The notes: generated by a model not told the origin, from the letters alone. A DNA stretch of 64,000 bases from DASUPK01 sp963819715 (GCA_963819715.1 CAWFXE010000002.1:62001-126000); one strand, 5' to 3'. Counted from the first letter of the stretch, positions 42,611 to 50,542 are shown. Translations and numbers: made by a program.

Positions 42611-42808
42611 TCAGTGGGTGATATAGCGGCGGCGGGGCCGAGTGGCGTCCTCTCGGCCCCGCACACCGCTGTTCTCTCGCACTCCGGTGGCGTCCGATGA
42701 CACCGGAGATACGTCATCGCCCCTTGGATCCCCCGTGGATCGCCTCGTCGCACGGTCCGTGCGCGGCTCGAGCGGAGTGGGCGTAAGTTCAGGGTCAGGT
42801 GATGGCAT
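42611..42808 (-). CDS. Small charged protein, uncertain
   Basis: A 65-codon frame preceded by AGGAAG five bases before the ATG at 42808. The product is disordered: acidic and Pro-rich at the start (PSPDPELTPTPLEPRTDRA), basic at the end (RPRRRYITH). It lies in the 700-bp spacer upstream of ftsE and includes an 11-bp hairpin in its end. It may be a real small protein or a chance frame. Confidence 0.35.
   Translation of the reverse strand: MPSPDPELTPTPLEPRTDRATRRSTGDPRGDDVSPVSSDATGVRENSGVRGREDATRPRRRYITH
42632..42708. other. Two stem-loops in the ftsE upstream spacer
   Basis: GCGGGGCCGAG/CTCGGCCCCGC (42632-42642 and 42652-42662) and CTCCGGTG/CACCGGAG (42682-42689 and 42701-42708) are perfect stems with loops of 9 and 11 bases. 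The spacer of about 700 bp between ftsE and the STAS gene holds no certain gene; these stems could be part of a leader or structured RNA. The rest of the spacer has the CTACCCGG motif at 42901 and a TAGAAT at 42935. Confidence 0.4.
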
Positions 42809-42900
42809 CGTTTCTTCCTACTCCGCCGGCCCACGCCGCCCTTGGCGACAGTTCCTACGCAATGAGCGGGAAAACACGATCCCCCTATTGGGTCTCGCGT

Positions 42901-42940
42901 CTACCCGGTACTTCTAAATAGGTGCTGCCGGACCTAGAAT
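42901..42940 (+). promoter_or_regulatory. Promoter region upstream of STAS gene
   Basis: CTACCCGGTACTT is followed by TAAATA (42915-42920) and TAGAAT (42935-42940), both -10-like. Transcription would run toward the STAS gene, giving a leader of more than 200 bases that contains a short 36-codon frame (43054-43164) and a strong hairpin (43172-43203). Confidence 0.35.
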
Positions 42941-43053
42941 ACACACAGAAGTTGGAGTAGCGGACGGATGCGGACCGCGTCGTGCGCGACTCACCAAGAT
43001 CTGGAGGCACACCCTGCACGGGGCAGGGCTGGGCCTCCTCGGAAAAGCACAGG

Positions 43054-43164
43054 ATGAGCGAAACCGAGGAGGACTACTTGAGGCTCTCTATCCGCGGGCG
43101 GTTCCCAGACTTCAGGACTCCCTGCCCCATGGGAGCTGCGCACCACAAGGGGATGGCGCGTTGA
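43054..43164 (+). CDS. Possible 36-codon leader peptide
   Basis: The frame MSETEEDYLRLSIRGRFPDF... starts at ATG 43054 with CAGG touching the start, and stops 8 bp before the hairpin at 43172. It lies between the promoter-like region and the STAS gene. No similarity recognised; reported because it sits in an otherwise unexplained leader. Confidence 0.25.
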   Translation: MSETEEDYLRLSIRGRFPDFRTPCPMGAAHHKGMAR

Positions 43165-43171
43165 GGCGAGC

Positions 43172-43203
43172 GGGTGGAGCGGTCTAGCGGGGCCGCTCCA
43201 CCC
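43172..43203 (+). other. 11-bp perfect stem-loop at the STAS gene start
   Basis: GGGTGGAGCGG pairs with CCGCTCCACCC across a 10-base loop. It covers the first possible start codon of the STAS gene (GTG 43174), so it could hide the start or end transcription of the leader. Confidence 0.45.
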
Positions 43204-43596
43204 CTCTCATCCGGGGGGAGTGGCGGCTCGGGGGAGTCGCAGGCTCTGATCGTGCGTACCGAGCCGATCGGCGCGGCCGCGTGCGTCGTATCGCTGGCCA
43301 GCGAGCTCGACCTGAGCACGATCCCGCGAGTGGAGAAGGAGCTCTTCCAACAGCTTCGTACGAAGGACGCCGTGGTCGTGGACCTGACAAAGGTCAGCTT
43401 CATCGACTCGTCGGGCATCGCTCTCTTGATCCAGGCGTTCCACGCCGGCGACGATGCCGGCGCGCTGAATACGGTGATCGCCGAAGGCTCCCAGGTCCAG
43501 CGCGTGTTCCGCCTCGCCGGAATCGATCGAGTGTTGTCCCTCTTCACCGAGCGAGCGCCGGCCCTGGAGTCCCTGAACGCAGCGGTAAGCGACTAG
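43174..43596 (+). CDS. STAS-domain anti-sigma factor antagonist
   Basis: Up to 140 residues; the STAS fold begins near residue 27 (RTEPIGAAACVVSLASELDL). The phosphorylatable serine is in VSFIDSSGIALLIQ, as in SpoIIAA/RsbV proteins, which bind anti-sigma kinases in their dephosphorylated form. The first 26 residues (Ser/Gly-rich) may not be translated; GTG 43252 is an alternative. No partner anti-sigma or sigma gene is adjacent. Convergent with the DUF2294 gene; ends overlap by 4 bp. Confidence 0.85.
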   Translation: MERSSGAAPPLSSGGSGGSGESQALIVRTEPIGAAACVVSLASELDLSTIPRVEKELFQQLRTKDAVVVDLTKVSFIDSSGIALLIQAFHAGDDAGALNTVIAEGSQVQRVFRLAGIDRVLSLFTERAPALESLNAAVSD

Positions 43597-43919
43597 CCCG
43601 GCTCGCCGTCCACGTTCGCCCCCGCTCCGTCTGACCCGGCCACGTCTAATCCCGGGGCGGAGTCGGCCTCAGGAGTTACCTCGAGGGGCTCCAGGACGAA
43701 CAACTCGACAGCGAGATCAGGGTCGATGTGGATCGAGCTCATGTAGGCGATCACCGTGCGGCCGGTCGCCTCCTCGACGACCTGGCGGAACTCCTTCTCC
43801 ATCGCCAGCTGGAAGCTTCGTCGCATCTGGTAGACGGACTCGACCTGGCCGGTGTCTACCAGCGTGCGCTCCACTCTCGTGAAACCGCCACGCAGGATCG
43901 ACACGACCGTGTCGTTCAC
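43593..43919 (-). CDS. DUF2294 family protein; true start upstream, unresolved
   Basis: From GTG 43919 the product is 108 residues: VSILRGGFTRVERTLVDTGQ, MRRSFQLAMEKEFRQVVEEA, TGRTVIAYMSSIHIDPDLAV, an acidic tail. The same frame extends upstream with conserved-looking sequence (QLHSRYYGKGPTKAKTHQV) to at least 44005, so the real start is further 5'. No ATG, GTG or TTG is seen in that frame before it ends; a six-C run at 44006-44011 could hold a frameshift, because the next frame has an ATG at 44064. DUF2294 proteins are of unknown function. Confidence 0.7.
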   Translation of the reverse strand: MNDTVVSILRGGFTRVERTLVDTGQVESVYQMRRSFQLAMEKEFRQVVEEATGRTVIAYMSSIHIDPDLAVELFVLEPLEVTPEADSAPGLDVAGSDGAGANVDGEPG

Positions 43920-44359
43920 CTGATGGGTCTTTGCCTTGGTCGGCCCCTTCCCGTAGTAGCGGGAATGGAGCTGAACGAGGCCGGTCGAAATCTGCGCGAG
44001 GGTCTCCCCCCTGACAGCACTGGGAGTTGAGTCGTGCGGGGTAACGGCAAACCTCCAAACGCATTGGCTGCCGCCCCTCTTCGACTAGACGATTTGCGCG
44101 GAGGGAAGAGTTGCGGGAAGACCCAACGAGCGCGGGGCATCCTAGAGGGTCCCGGTTACAGCAACGCCACGCCGCCTCGTTCGAGGCTACTCCTATTACC
44201 GCTTGAAATGTGGATTCGAAGGTATGATCTCAAGGCCGCACGTTTGGTCTTGAACCAGATCGCCTGTGTGACACACTGAAAGCGGTCGAACGACCACCTT
44301 CCGATTTCGGTCAGGTTGGTGGACGGGTGATCGCCACCATTTCTCCGTCAGGAGGAGTC

Positions 44360-44767
44360 GTGGTTTCAGATCCCGATCGATCCCAAGGCCCAGACGACCC
44401 AGGTCGTCCCGAGGACGCGCGGGAACCTCCGAGCGAGCAGCAGGTGCGCGACGAGATCGCCCGCGAGATCCTTCGCATCTATGAGGACTCCTACGGGACC
44501 GGCGCCGCGAAGGCCGAGGCCCTGGTCACGGAGGGCTGGGTGATCGTCGTGCTGGACGGCCTCGAACTGCTTCCGAACGAGAGATTGCTGGTCGAGAACG
44601 GGAATGAGGACACGGTCATGCAGGTCCGGACTCAGTACGAGCATGCGATCCGCTCGACTTTCAGTGCCGCAATCGAGCGGGCGACCGGTCGGAACGTAGC
44701 TGGGTTCGCGAGCACGACGAGCATGGAGGACCCCCGGTTCATGGCCCAGGTGTTCAGGCTGGAGTAG
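44360..44767 (+). CDS. DUF2294 family protein
   Basis: A 135-residue paralogue of the gene at 43593. DEIAREILRIYEDSYGTGAA, VIVVLDGLELLPNERLLVEN and AIERATGRNVAGFASTTSME follow the same plan (IYEDSYGTG aligns with LHSRYYGKG; ATGRNVAGFASTTS with ATGRTVIAYMSSIH). Start GTG 44360 follows AGGAGG. The N-terminal 30 residues are Pro/Asp-rich. It is divergent from its paralogue; the spacer between them, 44065-44359, contains TTGAAA and TATGAT at 44202-44226 and a TGTGT-G-ACACA palindrome at 44265-44275. Confidence 0.8.
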   Translation: MVSDPDRSQGPDDPGRPEDAREPPSEQQVRDEIAREILRIYEDSYGTGAAKAEALVTEGWVIVVLDGLELLPNERLLVENGNEDTVMQVRTQYEHAIRSTFSAAIERATGRNVAGFASTTSMEDPRFMAQVFRLE

Positions 44768-45787
44768 CTACGACCAAGGGGCGCCCTGGATGGGCGCGTG
44801 CTGCACGATCGGCTTCTTGAGGAGGGCCTCGCGTGCCAGGTCGGCGATGCCGCTTGCGGTGAGGCCGAAGTGCTCCATGCAGGCCTCGGCGGTTCCGGAG
44901 ACTCCGAATTCGTCCTGCATGCCGAGGGCGAAGACCGGGACCGGGTGCTGCTCGCACGCGACCTGGCGGATCGCGTCACCGAGCCCGCCGACCACGCGAT
45001 GCTCCTCGGCCGTCACGGCGACGCCGGTCTTGGCGAGGGAGCGCAGGACGCTCTGCGAGTCGATCGGCTTGATGATCGAGACGTTGACCACCTCGGCCTC
45101 CACCCCGTCCTCTCGCTCCAGCGTCTCCGCAGCCTCGAGTCCGCGCCAGACCATGTGGCCGCAGACGAAGATCGAGATGTCCTTGCCCGATCGGAGCACG
45201 TCGACGCCGGTGCCCAGGCTCTCGGGGATCCCCTCGTAGACGACCGGCGTCTTGGGCCGGCCGAAGCGCATGTACATCGGGCCGTCGAAGCGCTCGTAGG
45301 ACTCGATCACCGCCGTGTAAGCCTGGTTGTAGTCCGCGGGGACGATCACCTGCATCTTCGGCATCGCCCTCATCAGGGCGATGTCCTCGATCATCTGGTG
45401 GGAGGCACCGTCCTCACCGAGGGAGACGCCGCCATGCGAGGCGCCGATCCTGACCTTCAGCCCGTTGTGGGCGATGCCGAGGCGCACCTGGTCGTAGGAG
45501 CGGGAGGTGGCGAAGATCGCGAAGGTTGAGGCGTAGGGCACCTTGCCGCTCGCGGCGAGTCCAGTCGAGATCGACATCATGTTCGCCTCGGCGGCGCCGA
45601 TGTTGAAAAAACGCTCGGGAAACTGCTTGCCGAACTTCATCGACTGGGTGGAGACGGCGAGGTCCGCGTCGAGGGCGACCACTTCGGGGTGGGCCTCGCC
45701 GAGCGCGACCAGGGCGTCGCCGTATGCCTGCCGCGTGGCGATGGGCTCGGTCTGAGCCTCGGCGGCCTCGATCAGCTCGCTCGCCAT
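44768..45787 (-). CDS. Transketolase, C-terminal subunit
   Basis: A 339-residue protein covering the pyrimidine-binding and C-terminal domains of transketolase: ATRQAYGDALVALGEAHPEV, GAAEANMMSISTGLAASGKV (Glu that activates thiamine), SHGGVSLGEDGASHQMIEDI, and a C-terminal AEVVNVSIIKPIDSQSV. It works as a heterodimer with the subunit encoded at 45787, moving two-carbon units in the pentose phosphate pathway. The start overlaps the stop of that gene (TGATG). Two-gene transketolases are found in many actinobacteria and archaea. Confidence 0.95.
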   Translation of the reverse strand: MASELIEAAEAQTEPIATRQAYGDALVALGEAHPEVVALDADLAVSTQSMKFGKQFPERFFNIGAAEANMMSISTGLAASGKVPYASTFAIFATSRSYDQVRLGIAHNGLKVRIGASHGGVSLGEDGASHQMIEDIALMRAMPKMQVIVPADYNQAYTAVIESYERFDGPMYMRFGRPKTPVVYEGIPESLGTGVDVLRSGKDISIFVCGHMVWRGLEAAETLEREDGVEAEVVNVSIIKPIDSQSVLRSLAKTGVAVTAEEHRVVGGLGDAIRQVACEQHPVPVFALGMQDEFGVSGTAEACMEHFGLTASGIADLAREALLKKPIVQHAPIQGAPWS

Positions 45788-46704
45788 CAGCCCTTACCCT
45801 CCAGCGCCTTGGTCTGCTCCTGGTAGTGCGCCTCGAGCTCCTCCATCGCCTGCTCCGCCTGCTCCTGGCTCGGGGGCTTGCCGTGGAAGCCGAAGCGGTC
45901 CTCCATGAACGAGACGCCGCGGCCCTTCTTGGTCTGGCAGACGATCGCGGCCGGCCGGTCCAGGGTGCGGCTGCGCTCCAGGGACTCGACGATCGCGGTC
46001 ATGTCGTGGCCGTCGATCTCGACCGCGTCCCAGCCGAAGGCCTCGAACTTGGCGCGAACGTCGCCCGTGTCCATGACCTCCTCGGTGGTGCCGTCGGTCT
46101 GCAGGTGGTTGTAGTCGACGATCGCCGTCAGGTTGGAGATCTCGTAGTGGGCGGCGGACATCGCGCCCTCCCAGCTCTCGCCCTCCTGGCAGTCGCCGTC
46201 GGACATCAACGTGAAGACCTGGGCCGTGTCCGCCAGATCGTCGAGACGGAGCGAGAGGCAGATGCCGATGCTCATCGAAAGTCCCTGGCCGAGCGAGCCG
46301 GTCGAGACCTCGATGCCGGGCGTCCGGGTCATGTCGGGATGGCCCTGGAGGTGGGAGCCGATCTGGCGAAGCCCCATCAGATCGTCTGCCGGGAAGTAGC
46401 CGTGCTCGGCGAGCGCCGCGTACTGGATCGGCGCTGCGTGGCCCTTGGAGAGGACGAAGCGATCCCGCTCCGGCCATTTCGGATTGGCCGGGTCGTGGCG
46501 GAGCAGCCGGTAGTAGAGGGCGGCCACGATGTCGGCGGCGGAGAGGGAGCTGTCGAGGTGGCCTGACTTCGCGACGGCCAGCATGCGGACACAATGGATC
46601 CGGAGCACGGTCGCGTAGCGCTCGAGCTCGGCGATCGAAGTCTTGCCCCCGGCCTTGGCGGAGGGCTCTGGCTTGAGATCTGGAACGGGCTTCAGGTGCG
46701 CCAT
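45787..46704 (-). CDS. Transketolase, N-terminal (TPP-binding) subunit
   Basis: A 305-residue thiamine diphosphate domain: SGHLDSSLSAADIVAALYYR, RFVLSKGHAAPIQYAALAEHG split, GSLGQGLSMSIGICLSLRLD, and the GDCQEGESWEG...YNHLQTDG Mg-TPP motif. A TTG at 46761 would add 19 weakly conserved residues; TACCCT lies about 12 bases before it, so a leaderless start there is possible. Partner gene follows with overlapping codons. Confidence 0.93.
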   Translation of the reverse strand: MAHLKPVPDLKPEPSAKAGGKTSIAELERYATVLRIHCVRMLAVAKSGHLDSSLSAADIVAALYYRLLRHDPANPKWPERDRFVLSKGHAAPIQYAALAEHGYFPADDLMGLRQIGSHLQGHPDMTRTPGIEVSTGSLGQGLSMSIGICLSLRLDDLADTAQVFTLMSDGDCQEGESWEGAMSAAHYEISNLTAIVDYNHLQTDGTTEEVMDTGDVRAKFEAFGWDAVEIDGHDMTAIVESLERSRTLDRPAAIVCQTKKGRGVSFMEDRFGFHGKPPSQEQAEQAMEELEAHYQEQTKALEGKG

Positions 46705-46838
46705 CGGCGGCTGGTCATGCGCCTGGTCGTACGGGATGGCCTTGGGCTGCGGCTTGCTCAAGACCGGGCGGCGAGGGTAGCAGCGGGCAGCACCAGCGGG
46801 GACCCTAGATCCCGACGCCGACGGAACCAGCGCGCGCA

Positions 46839-46930
46839 GTGCCCCGTCCGGGAACGTTCGCCAGGAAATGACGCAGTCCGGTGGTGATCTGGGCAAGTCA
46901 TTTCCGGCGAGACGTTTCTGGACGGGGCAC
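46839..46930. repeat. Palindromic element with 34-bp arms (element 1)
   Basis: Arms at 46839-46872 and 46897-46930 are inverted copies with a few mismatches; ends GTGCCCCGTCC and core AACGT.CGCC, GGAAATGAC are matched on both sides. The 24-bp spacer is unique. The core GCCAGGAAATGACG is shared with the element at 39315. It lies between divergent transketolase and lipoprotein genes. Confidence 0.65.
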
Positions 46931-46936
46931 TAGCCT
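46931..46936 (+). promoter_or_regulatory. -10 element for leaderless lipoprotein gene
   Basis: TAGCCT lies eight bases before the GTG at 46945 and no ribosome site is seen. It directly follows the right arm of the palindromic element. Confidence 0.4.
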
Positions 46937-46944
46937 GCCGTCCA

Positions 46945-47598
46945 GTGAGGCTCGGAGCGATCGTCATCGCGCTGGCGGCATTCGTGCTCGCGGGCTGTGG
47001 ATCCGGAGGCAACGGAGATGGAACGAGGGCAGCCACGGTGACCGGCACCATCACGACGACGCCCGGCGGAGTCGTTCTCAGCGGCAAGCTGCCGAAGGGA
47101 GCGGTCGAACCGGTCGACACCGCGGAGCAAGAGGCCGAGGGCCCGGCCGCCACCGAGGCCAGCCCCGAGTCGCAGGCCGAAGGGCCGCAGTCCACCGGGG
47201 AGCTTCAGGGCGCGGACCGCTCCACGGCGACCGCCGCCGTGCGGAGCTACATCGCGGCACTCGATCGCCGCGACGCCGTCCGCGTCTGCGCGCTGATCGA
47301 ACGGGGTGGCTGTGGCGGCACGATCGGCGCGCGGCCGGCGGATGGCGGCCCGGCCTGGCGGCACACCGAGATCGTCGAGATGAAGCCGGAGTCGCTGGGG
47401 GACGATCGCGCCAGGGTGACGACGACCGTCACCCACCGCTTCTCCGACCGCAAGTACGTCTCGGTCGAGGACGACGTGATCTACCTGGAGCGCGTCGGCG
47501 ACCGCTGGCTGATCGCCAAGCCGAGCGCGACGTTCTACCGAGCGGTCGGATACGCGCAACCACCGCTGCGGGCCTTCGCACCGCCTGCGGGCTGGTAG
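46945..47598 (+). CDS. Lipoprotein with SnoaL/NTF2-like domain
   Basis: A 217-residue lipoprotein. The signal RLGAIVIALAAFVLAGCGSG has a clear lipobox with Cys at residue 17. A low-complexity Glu/Pro/Ala linker (about 60-90) leads to a 120-residue domain beginning ATAAVRSYIAALDRRDAVRV, typical of SnoaL/DUF4878-like folds that bind small molecules in a cone-shaped pocket. Function unknown. Convergent with the mau-like operon, 1 bp apart. Confidence 0.78.
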   Translation: MRLGAIVIALAAFVLAGCGSGGNGDGTRAATVTGTITTTPGGVVLSGKLPKGAVEPVDTAEQEAEGPAATEASPESQAEGPQSTGELQGADRSTATAAVRSYIAALDRRDAVRVCALIERGGCGGTIGARPADGGPAWRHTEIVEMKPESLGDDRARVTTTVTHRFSDRKYVSVEDDVIYLERVGDRWLIAKPSATFYRAVGYAQPPLRAFAPPAGW

Positions 47599-47599
47599 C

Positions 47600-49078
47600 T
47601 CAAAATCTGTGGTTGCCGCCGCCGCGCGGCCCGCGCTCGCGCAGCCGCTTGGGGTGCTTGCGGCCGACGCCGACGATGGTGGCGTCGGCGTTGGAGGCCC
47701 TCGGGTTGAGGATCGTGACGTAGGCGACCGAGTCGGTGAGCGCGTCGGAGTAGAGCTCGCCAGCCGCGCGCTTCAGGGTGAAGAGGATTCGCCCGGCGCC
47801 GTGGCGGTCACGGCCGCGGACCATCAGGCGGCTGCGGCGGGCATCGGTGCGGACGTAGGCGAACGACTTGCCGTCGACCGCGGGGTCGAAGAGGAGCAGC
47901 CGGTGAGAGCTAACGAGCGCCCGGTGCTTGTGGGTGCCCATCACCCACTGGACGACGCGACTGCCGCGCGGTGTGGCGATCGCGTAGAGCAGGGTGCTCC
48001 CGTCGACCGCCGGCGGGCTGAGCTGCGCCGCGCCTGCCTCGCTCGCCAGCAATAGCGGCGGCGCCGGCGACGTGGGGTTCGCGATGAAGCGGATGTAGAT
48101 GCCGTCTCCCCCGCCGGTCGGCGCGCGATAGGCGAGCCAGTTGTCCGAGACGGCGACGGCGTCGGCGCCGGGGGCTGGCACCTGTGCGAGCGGAGCGAGG
48201 GAATTACGGTCGACAAGCAGAATCGAATCCCCTGTCACCGTGGCGACGAAGCGGCCGCCGATCGCTGGGTGGGTCCCCAGGAGCCGGACCTCCGGGCCCC
48301 CGCGGCTGATCACGGCAGGTCCGCCCAGCCGCTGGAAGAGCAGCGAGTCGGCGGTGGCCGCCGGGTCGGTGGCGTGCCCCACCCGCGTGCCGGTGGCTCC
48401 GGCGTTGCCGGGCGCGACCACCAGGGCGACCGCCACCAGCATGAGCGCCGCCGCGTCGCCGCGGCGCAGACCGAGGTAGACGCTCTCACGCTCGCACATC
48501 AGCTCGGTCGCGCGCACGCCTGCATCGCTGCCGGCCATCGGAGCCAGGGCCACGATCGGGATCGCCCGTCCGATGCCGAAGGCGGCGCCGAGCAGCAGGC
48601 CGAGTGAGGGATCGCCGACCGCGAGGCTGACTCCCGCCAGCGCCCATACCCCGAAGGAGAGGACGAAGGTGGTGAAGCCGAGGCCGAGCAGGACGCCGTA
48701 GAGGGCCGCGGCGAGGGGCATCGGCATCACCCGCCGCCAGTGCTCGGGAAGCTGCCGGCGAATCTGCGGGACGATCCGGGTCCCTCTGGCTTCGAGCAGC
48801 GCGGCGAGCAGCGCGATCGCGGCGGCAACGACGTAGGCGGCGCGGCCGCCGGCACCGTGGAGGGCGTCGCCGAGTACGGCCAGCGACCCGAAGGTGATGA
48901 GTCCGCCGGCGACGGCTCCGGGGAGAAAGGTCGCGCATGCCGCGGCGGTGATTCGGCTGCCACCTGTGTGGCCGGTCGGCCCGATCGTGTCGATCGCGGA
49001 GAGCCCGCAGGGCGAGAACGTCCCCGTGGCCCCGATCAGGAGGGCTGCGGCGGCGAGTGCGAGATCCAGGACGCTCAT
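47600..49078 (-). CDS. CcdA/MauF-like membrane domain fused to beta-propeller-like domain
   Basis: A 492-residue two-domain protein. The first 220 residues are a polytopic membrane domain with about six helices opening with GTFSPCGLSAIDTIGPTGHT, which resembles the CcdA/DsbD/MauF thiol-transfer proteins (SPCxxP). The second CcdA cysteine position is not obvious, so classic thiol relay is uncertain. The last 270 residues are secreted/extracellular strands with PD40/WD40-like units (DPAVDGKSFAYVRTDARRSR). In mau systems the heavy chain MauB is a propeller and MauF a CcdA-like membrane protein; here both themes occur in one chain. ATG overlaps the stop of the MauA-like gene. Confidence 0.7.
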   Translation of the reverse strand: MSVLDLALAAAALLIGATGTFSPCGLSAIDTIGPTGHTGGSRITAAACATFLPGAVAGGLITFGSLAVLGDALHGAGGRAAYVVAAAIALLAALLEARGTRIVPQIRRQLPEHWRRVMPMPLAAALYGVLLGLGFTTFVLSFGVWALAGVSLAVGDPSLGLLLGAAFGIGRAIPIVALAPMAGSDAGVRATELMCERESVYLGLRRGDAAALMLVAVALVVAPGNAGATGTRVGHATDPAATADSLLFQRLGGPAVISRGGPEVRLLGTHPAIGGRFVATVTGDSILLVDRNSLAPLAQVPAPGADAVAVSDNWLAYRAPTGGGDGIYIRFIANPTSPAPPLLLASEAGAAQLSPPAVDGSTLLYAIATPRGSRVVQWVMGTHKHRALVSSHRLLLFDPAVDGKSFAYVRTDARRSRLMVRGRDRHGAGRILFTLKRAAGELYSDALTDSVAYVTILNPRASNADATIVGVGRKHPKRLRERGPRGGGNHRF

Positions 49079-49653
49079 CAACACGGCACCTTCGTGTCGT
49101 AGTACTGGACGCAGAACACCTTGCGGCCGCGGTAGCAGTAGCCCGCGAGAGCGGCGTCGCCGTTGATGCGCGTGTTGTGATGGGCGCAGCAGTCGCGCAG
49201 CTGGCGGACCTTGCCGCCGCAGCAGCGGTACCAGGAGCCGTCGTTGTGGGGGCTGAAACCGTAGATCTCCCCCGCCCGGTCACAGAGCCGTGTGCGGGGG
49301 GCCGGTGGCAGCGGCCTGCCCTCGGCGTCTCGCAGCAGCTCGCCGCTGTGGTCCACCGGCTGCCCGGCTTCGTTGACCGGACGGCCGATGTCGTCCACCG
49401 GATGCCCGTCACTGGCTCGCAGCGGGAAGCCGCGCGAGTCGATCCGGGGCAGGCCGGTCGGATGCGGGCAGGAGCCCGTGGTGAAGGTGTGGCCGCAGAA
49501 GTGGAAGGCCTCGGAATCCCCCGGCTCGATCAGCGTGCCGACCGTCCGTGCGGCCGTCAGAGCGACGAGCGCTCCTCCGACACGGGCCAGGAAACCACGC
49601 CGCGAGGTATCGCGGGCGAGCGAGTCGGATACCCGGTCGAGATGCTCAGGCAC
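49078..49653 (-). CDS. MauA-like (methylamine dehydrogenase light-chain family) Tat-exported protein
   Basis: A 191-residue protein with a twin-arginine signal (DTSRRGFLARVGGALVALTA) very like the MauA leader TSRRGF..RVG. The mature part has 10 cysteines and the C-terminal pattern SWYRCC...RQLRDCC...GYCYRGRKVFC, resembling MauA (SWVASC...AYRDCC...IIWCFG). The first TTQ tryptophan position (SWY) is kept; the second (WC in MauA) reads FC, so the TTQ cofactor probably cannot form. A middle section carries five GxPV/L repeats (DGHPVDDIGRPVNEAGQPVD). Start GTG 49653 overlaps the MauE-D stop. Confidence 0.75.
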   Translation of the reverse strand: MPEHLDRVSDSLARDTSRRGFLARVGGALVALTAARTVGTLIEPGDSEAFHFCGHTFTTGSCPHPTGLPRIDSRGFPLRASDGHPVDDIGRPVNEAGQPVDHSGELLRDAEGRPLPPAPRTRLCDRAGEIYGFSPHNDGSWYRCCGGKVRQLRDCCAHHNTRINGDAALAGYCYRGRKVFCVQYYDTKVPC

Positions 49654-50527
49654 GGCGGCGGGCGGCTGTAGCGAGAACGCTCTCGAGCTGGGCGAGGTTG
49701 TTGAACGTGCCCTTGGCCAAAACGGTCCCGCGATCGTCGGTTGCGATCGCGAACGGGCTCCCGGGGATGCCGAGGTCCCGCCAGAGCACATCGTCCGCGA
49801 CCTCGTCGAAGACACCCACCGTCACCCGGGGATCATTCGCCACGTTCTCGATGGCGGGGGACAGCGTCTGGCAGAGATGACAGCCCTCGCTGCTGAAGAC
49901 GGCCAGGCCGAACTGCTCCGAGCCGTTGCTTGCGGGGACGGGCAACCGGCTCGCCAGCGCCTCGGCGCGCGAGCCGACATCCGGCCCCTCCCCCGCGATC
50001 TCGAGCGCCCCCTGCGTGCCGAGCTGCAGGCGGAGCATGCCGACCTCGCGCGCCAGCGCCAGCACCGCGATCGCGAGCCCGGCGCACGCCAGCAGGGCGA
50101 CGCCGGCCGCGATCCCGAGCCAGGCGTCGGTCGAGAGCGAGATCGAATCGAGTTGCGGGATGAGGCCGAAGCCCGCGGCCAGCACGAGGTTGCGAACCAC
50201 CCCCAGCCAGGAGACTTTGGAGCGAGGGCCGAAGCAGGCGCACGGGGCACCGGCCCCTCCGCGCAGCAGCGCCGAGACCGTCAGGGCGGCGAAGAGCAGC
50301 ATCAGCCCGCAGGCCAGGTACGCAGCTGTGTCCGAGCCGAGGGCGACGGCGACGGCGAGCCCGAGCTCGACCGCGATCAGCCCGGCCCATGCGAACGGCC
50401 GCACCGGCCCGCCGTCAAATCCGAAGCTGGCCATCGCCGCGATGCTCGCCCGGGGCGAGGCAAGCTTCGCGAGCGCTGCGCCCGCCAGCACGATGCCAAG
50501 CCCGACCCGCAAGAAAGTCTCGACCAT
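49646..50527 (-). CDS. MauE/DoxX-like membrane protein fused to MauD-like thioredoxin domain
   Basis: A 293-residue fusion. The first 145 residues have about four helices and the MauE signature APCACFGPRSKVSWLGVVRN. After a fifth helix and linker, a thioredoxin-like domain (about 210-290) contains SSEGCHLCQTLSP with a CxxC redox pair, as in MauD. MauE and MauD are needed for export, folding and disulphide formation of MauA; here one chain joins both. First of three overlapping genes; overlaps the MauA-like gene by 8 bp. GGAGG is next to the ATG. Confidence 0.82.
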   Translation of the reverse strand: MVETFLRVGLGIVLAGAALAKLASPRASIAAMASFGFDGGPVRPFAWAGLIAVELGLAVAVALGSDTAAYLACGLMLLFAALTVSALLRGGAGAPCACFGPRSKVSWLGVVRNLVLAAGFGLIPQLDSISLSTDAWLGIAAGVALLACAGLAIAVLALAREVGMLRLQLGTQGALEIAGEGPDVGSRAEALASRLPVPASNGSEQFGLAVFSSEGCHLCQTLSPAIENVANDPRVTVGVFDEVADDVLWRDLGIPGSPFAIATDDRGTVLAKGTFNNLAQLESVLATAARRRA

Positions 50528-50542
50528 CCCTCCGGCGGCAAG

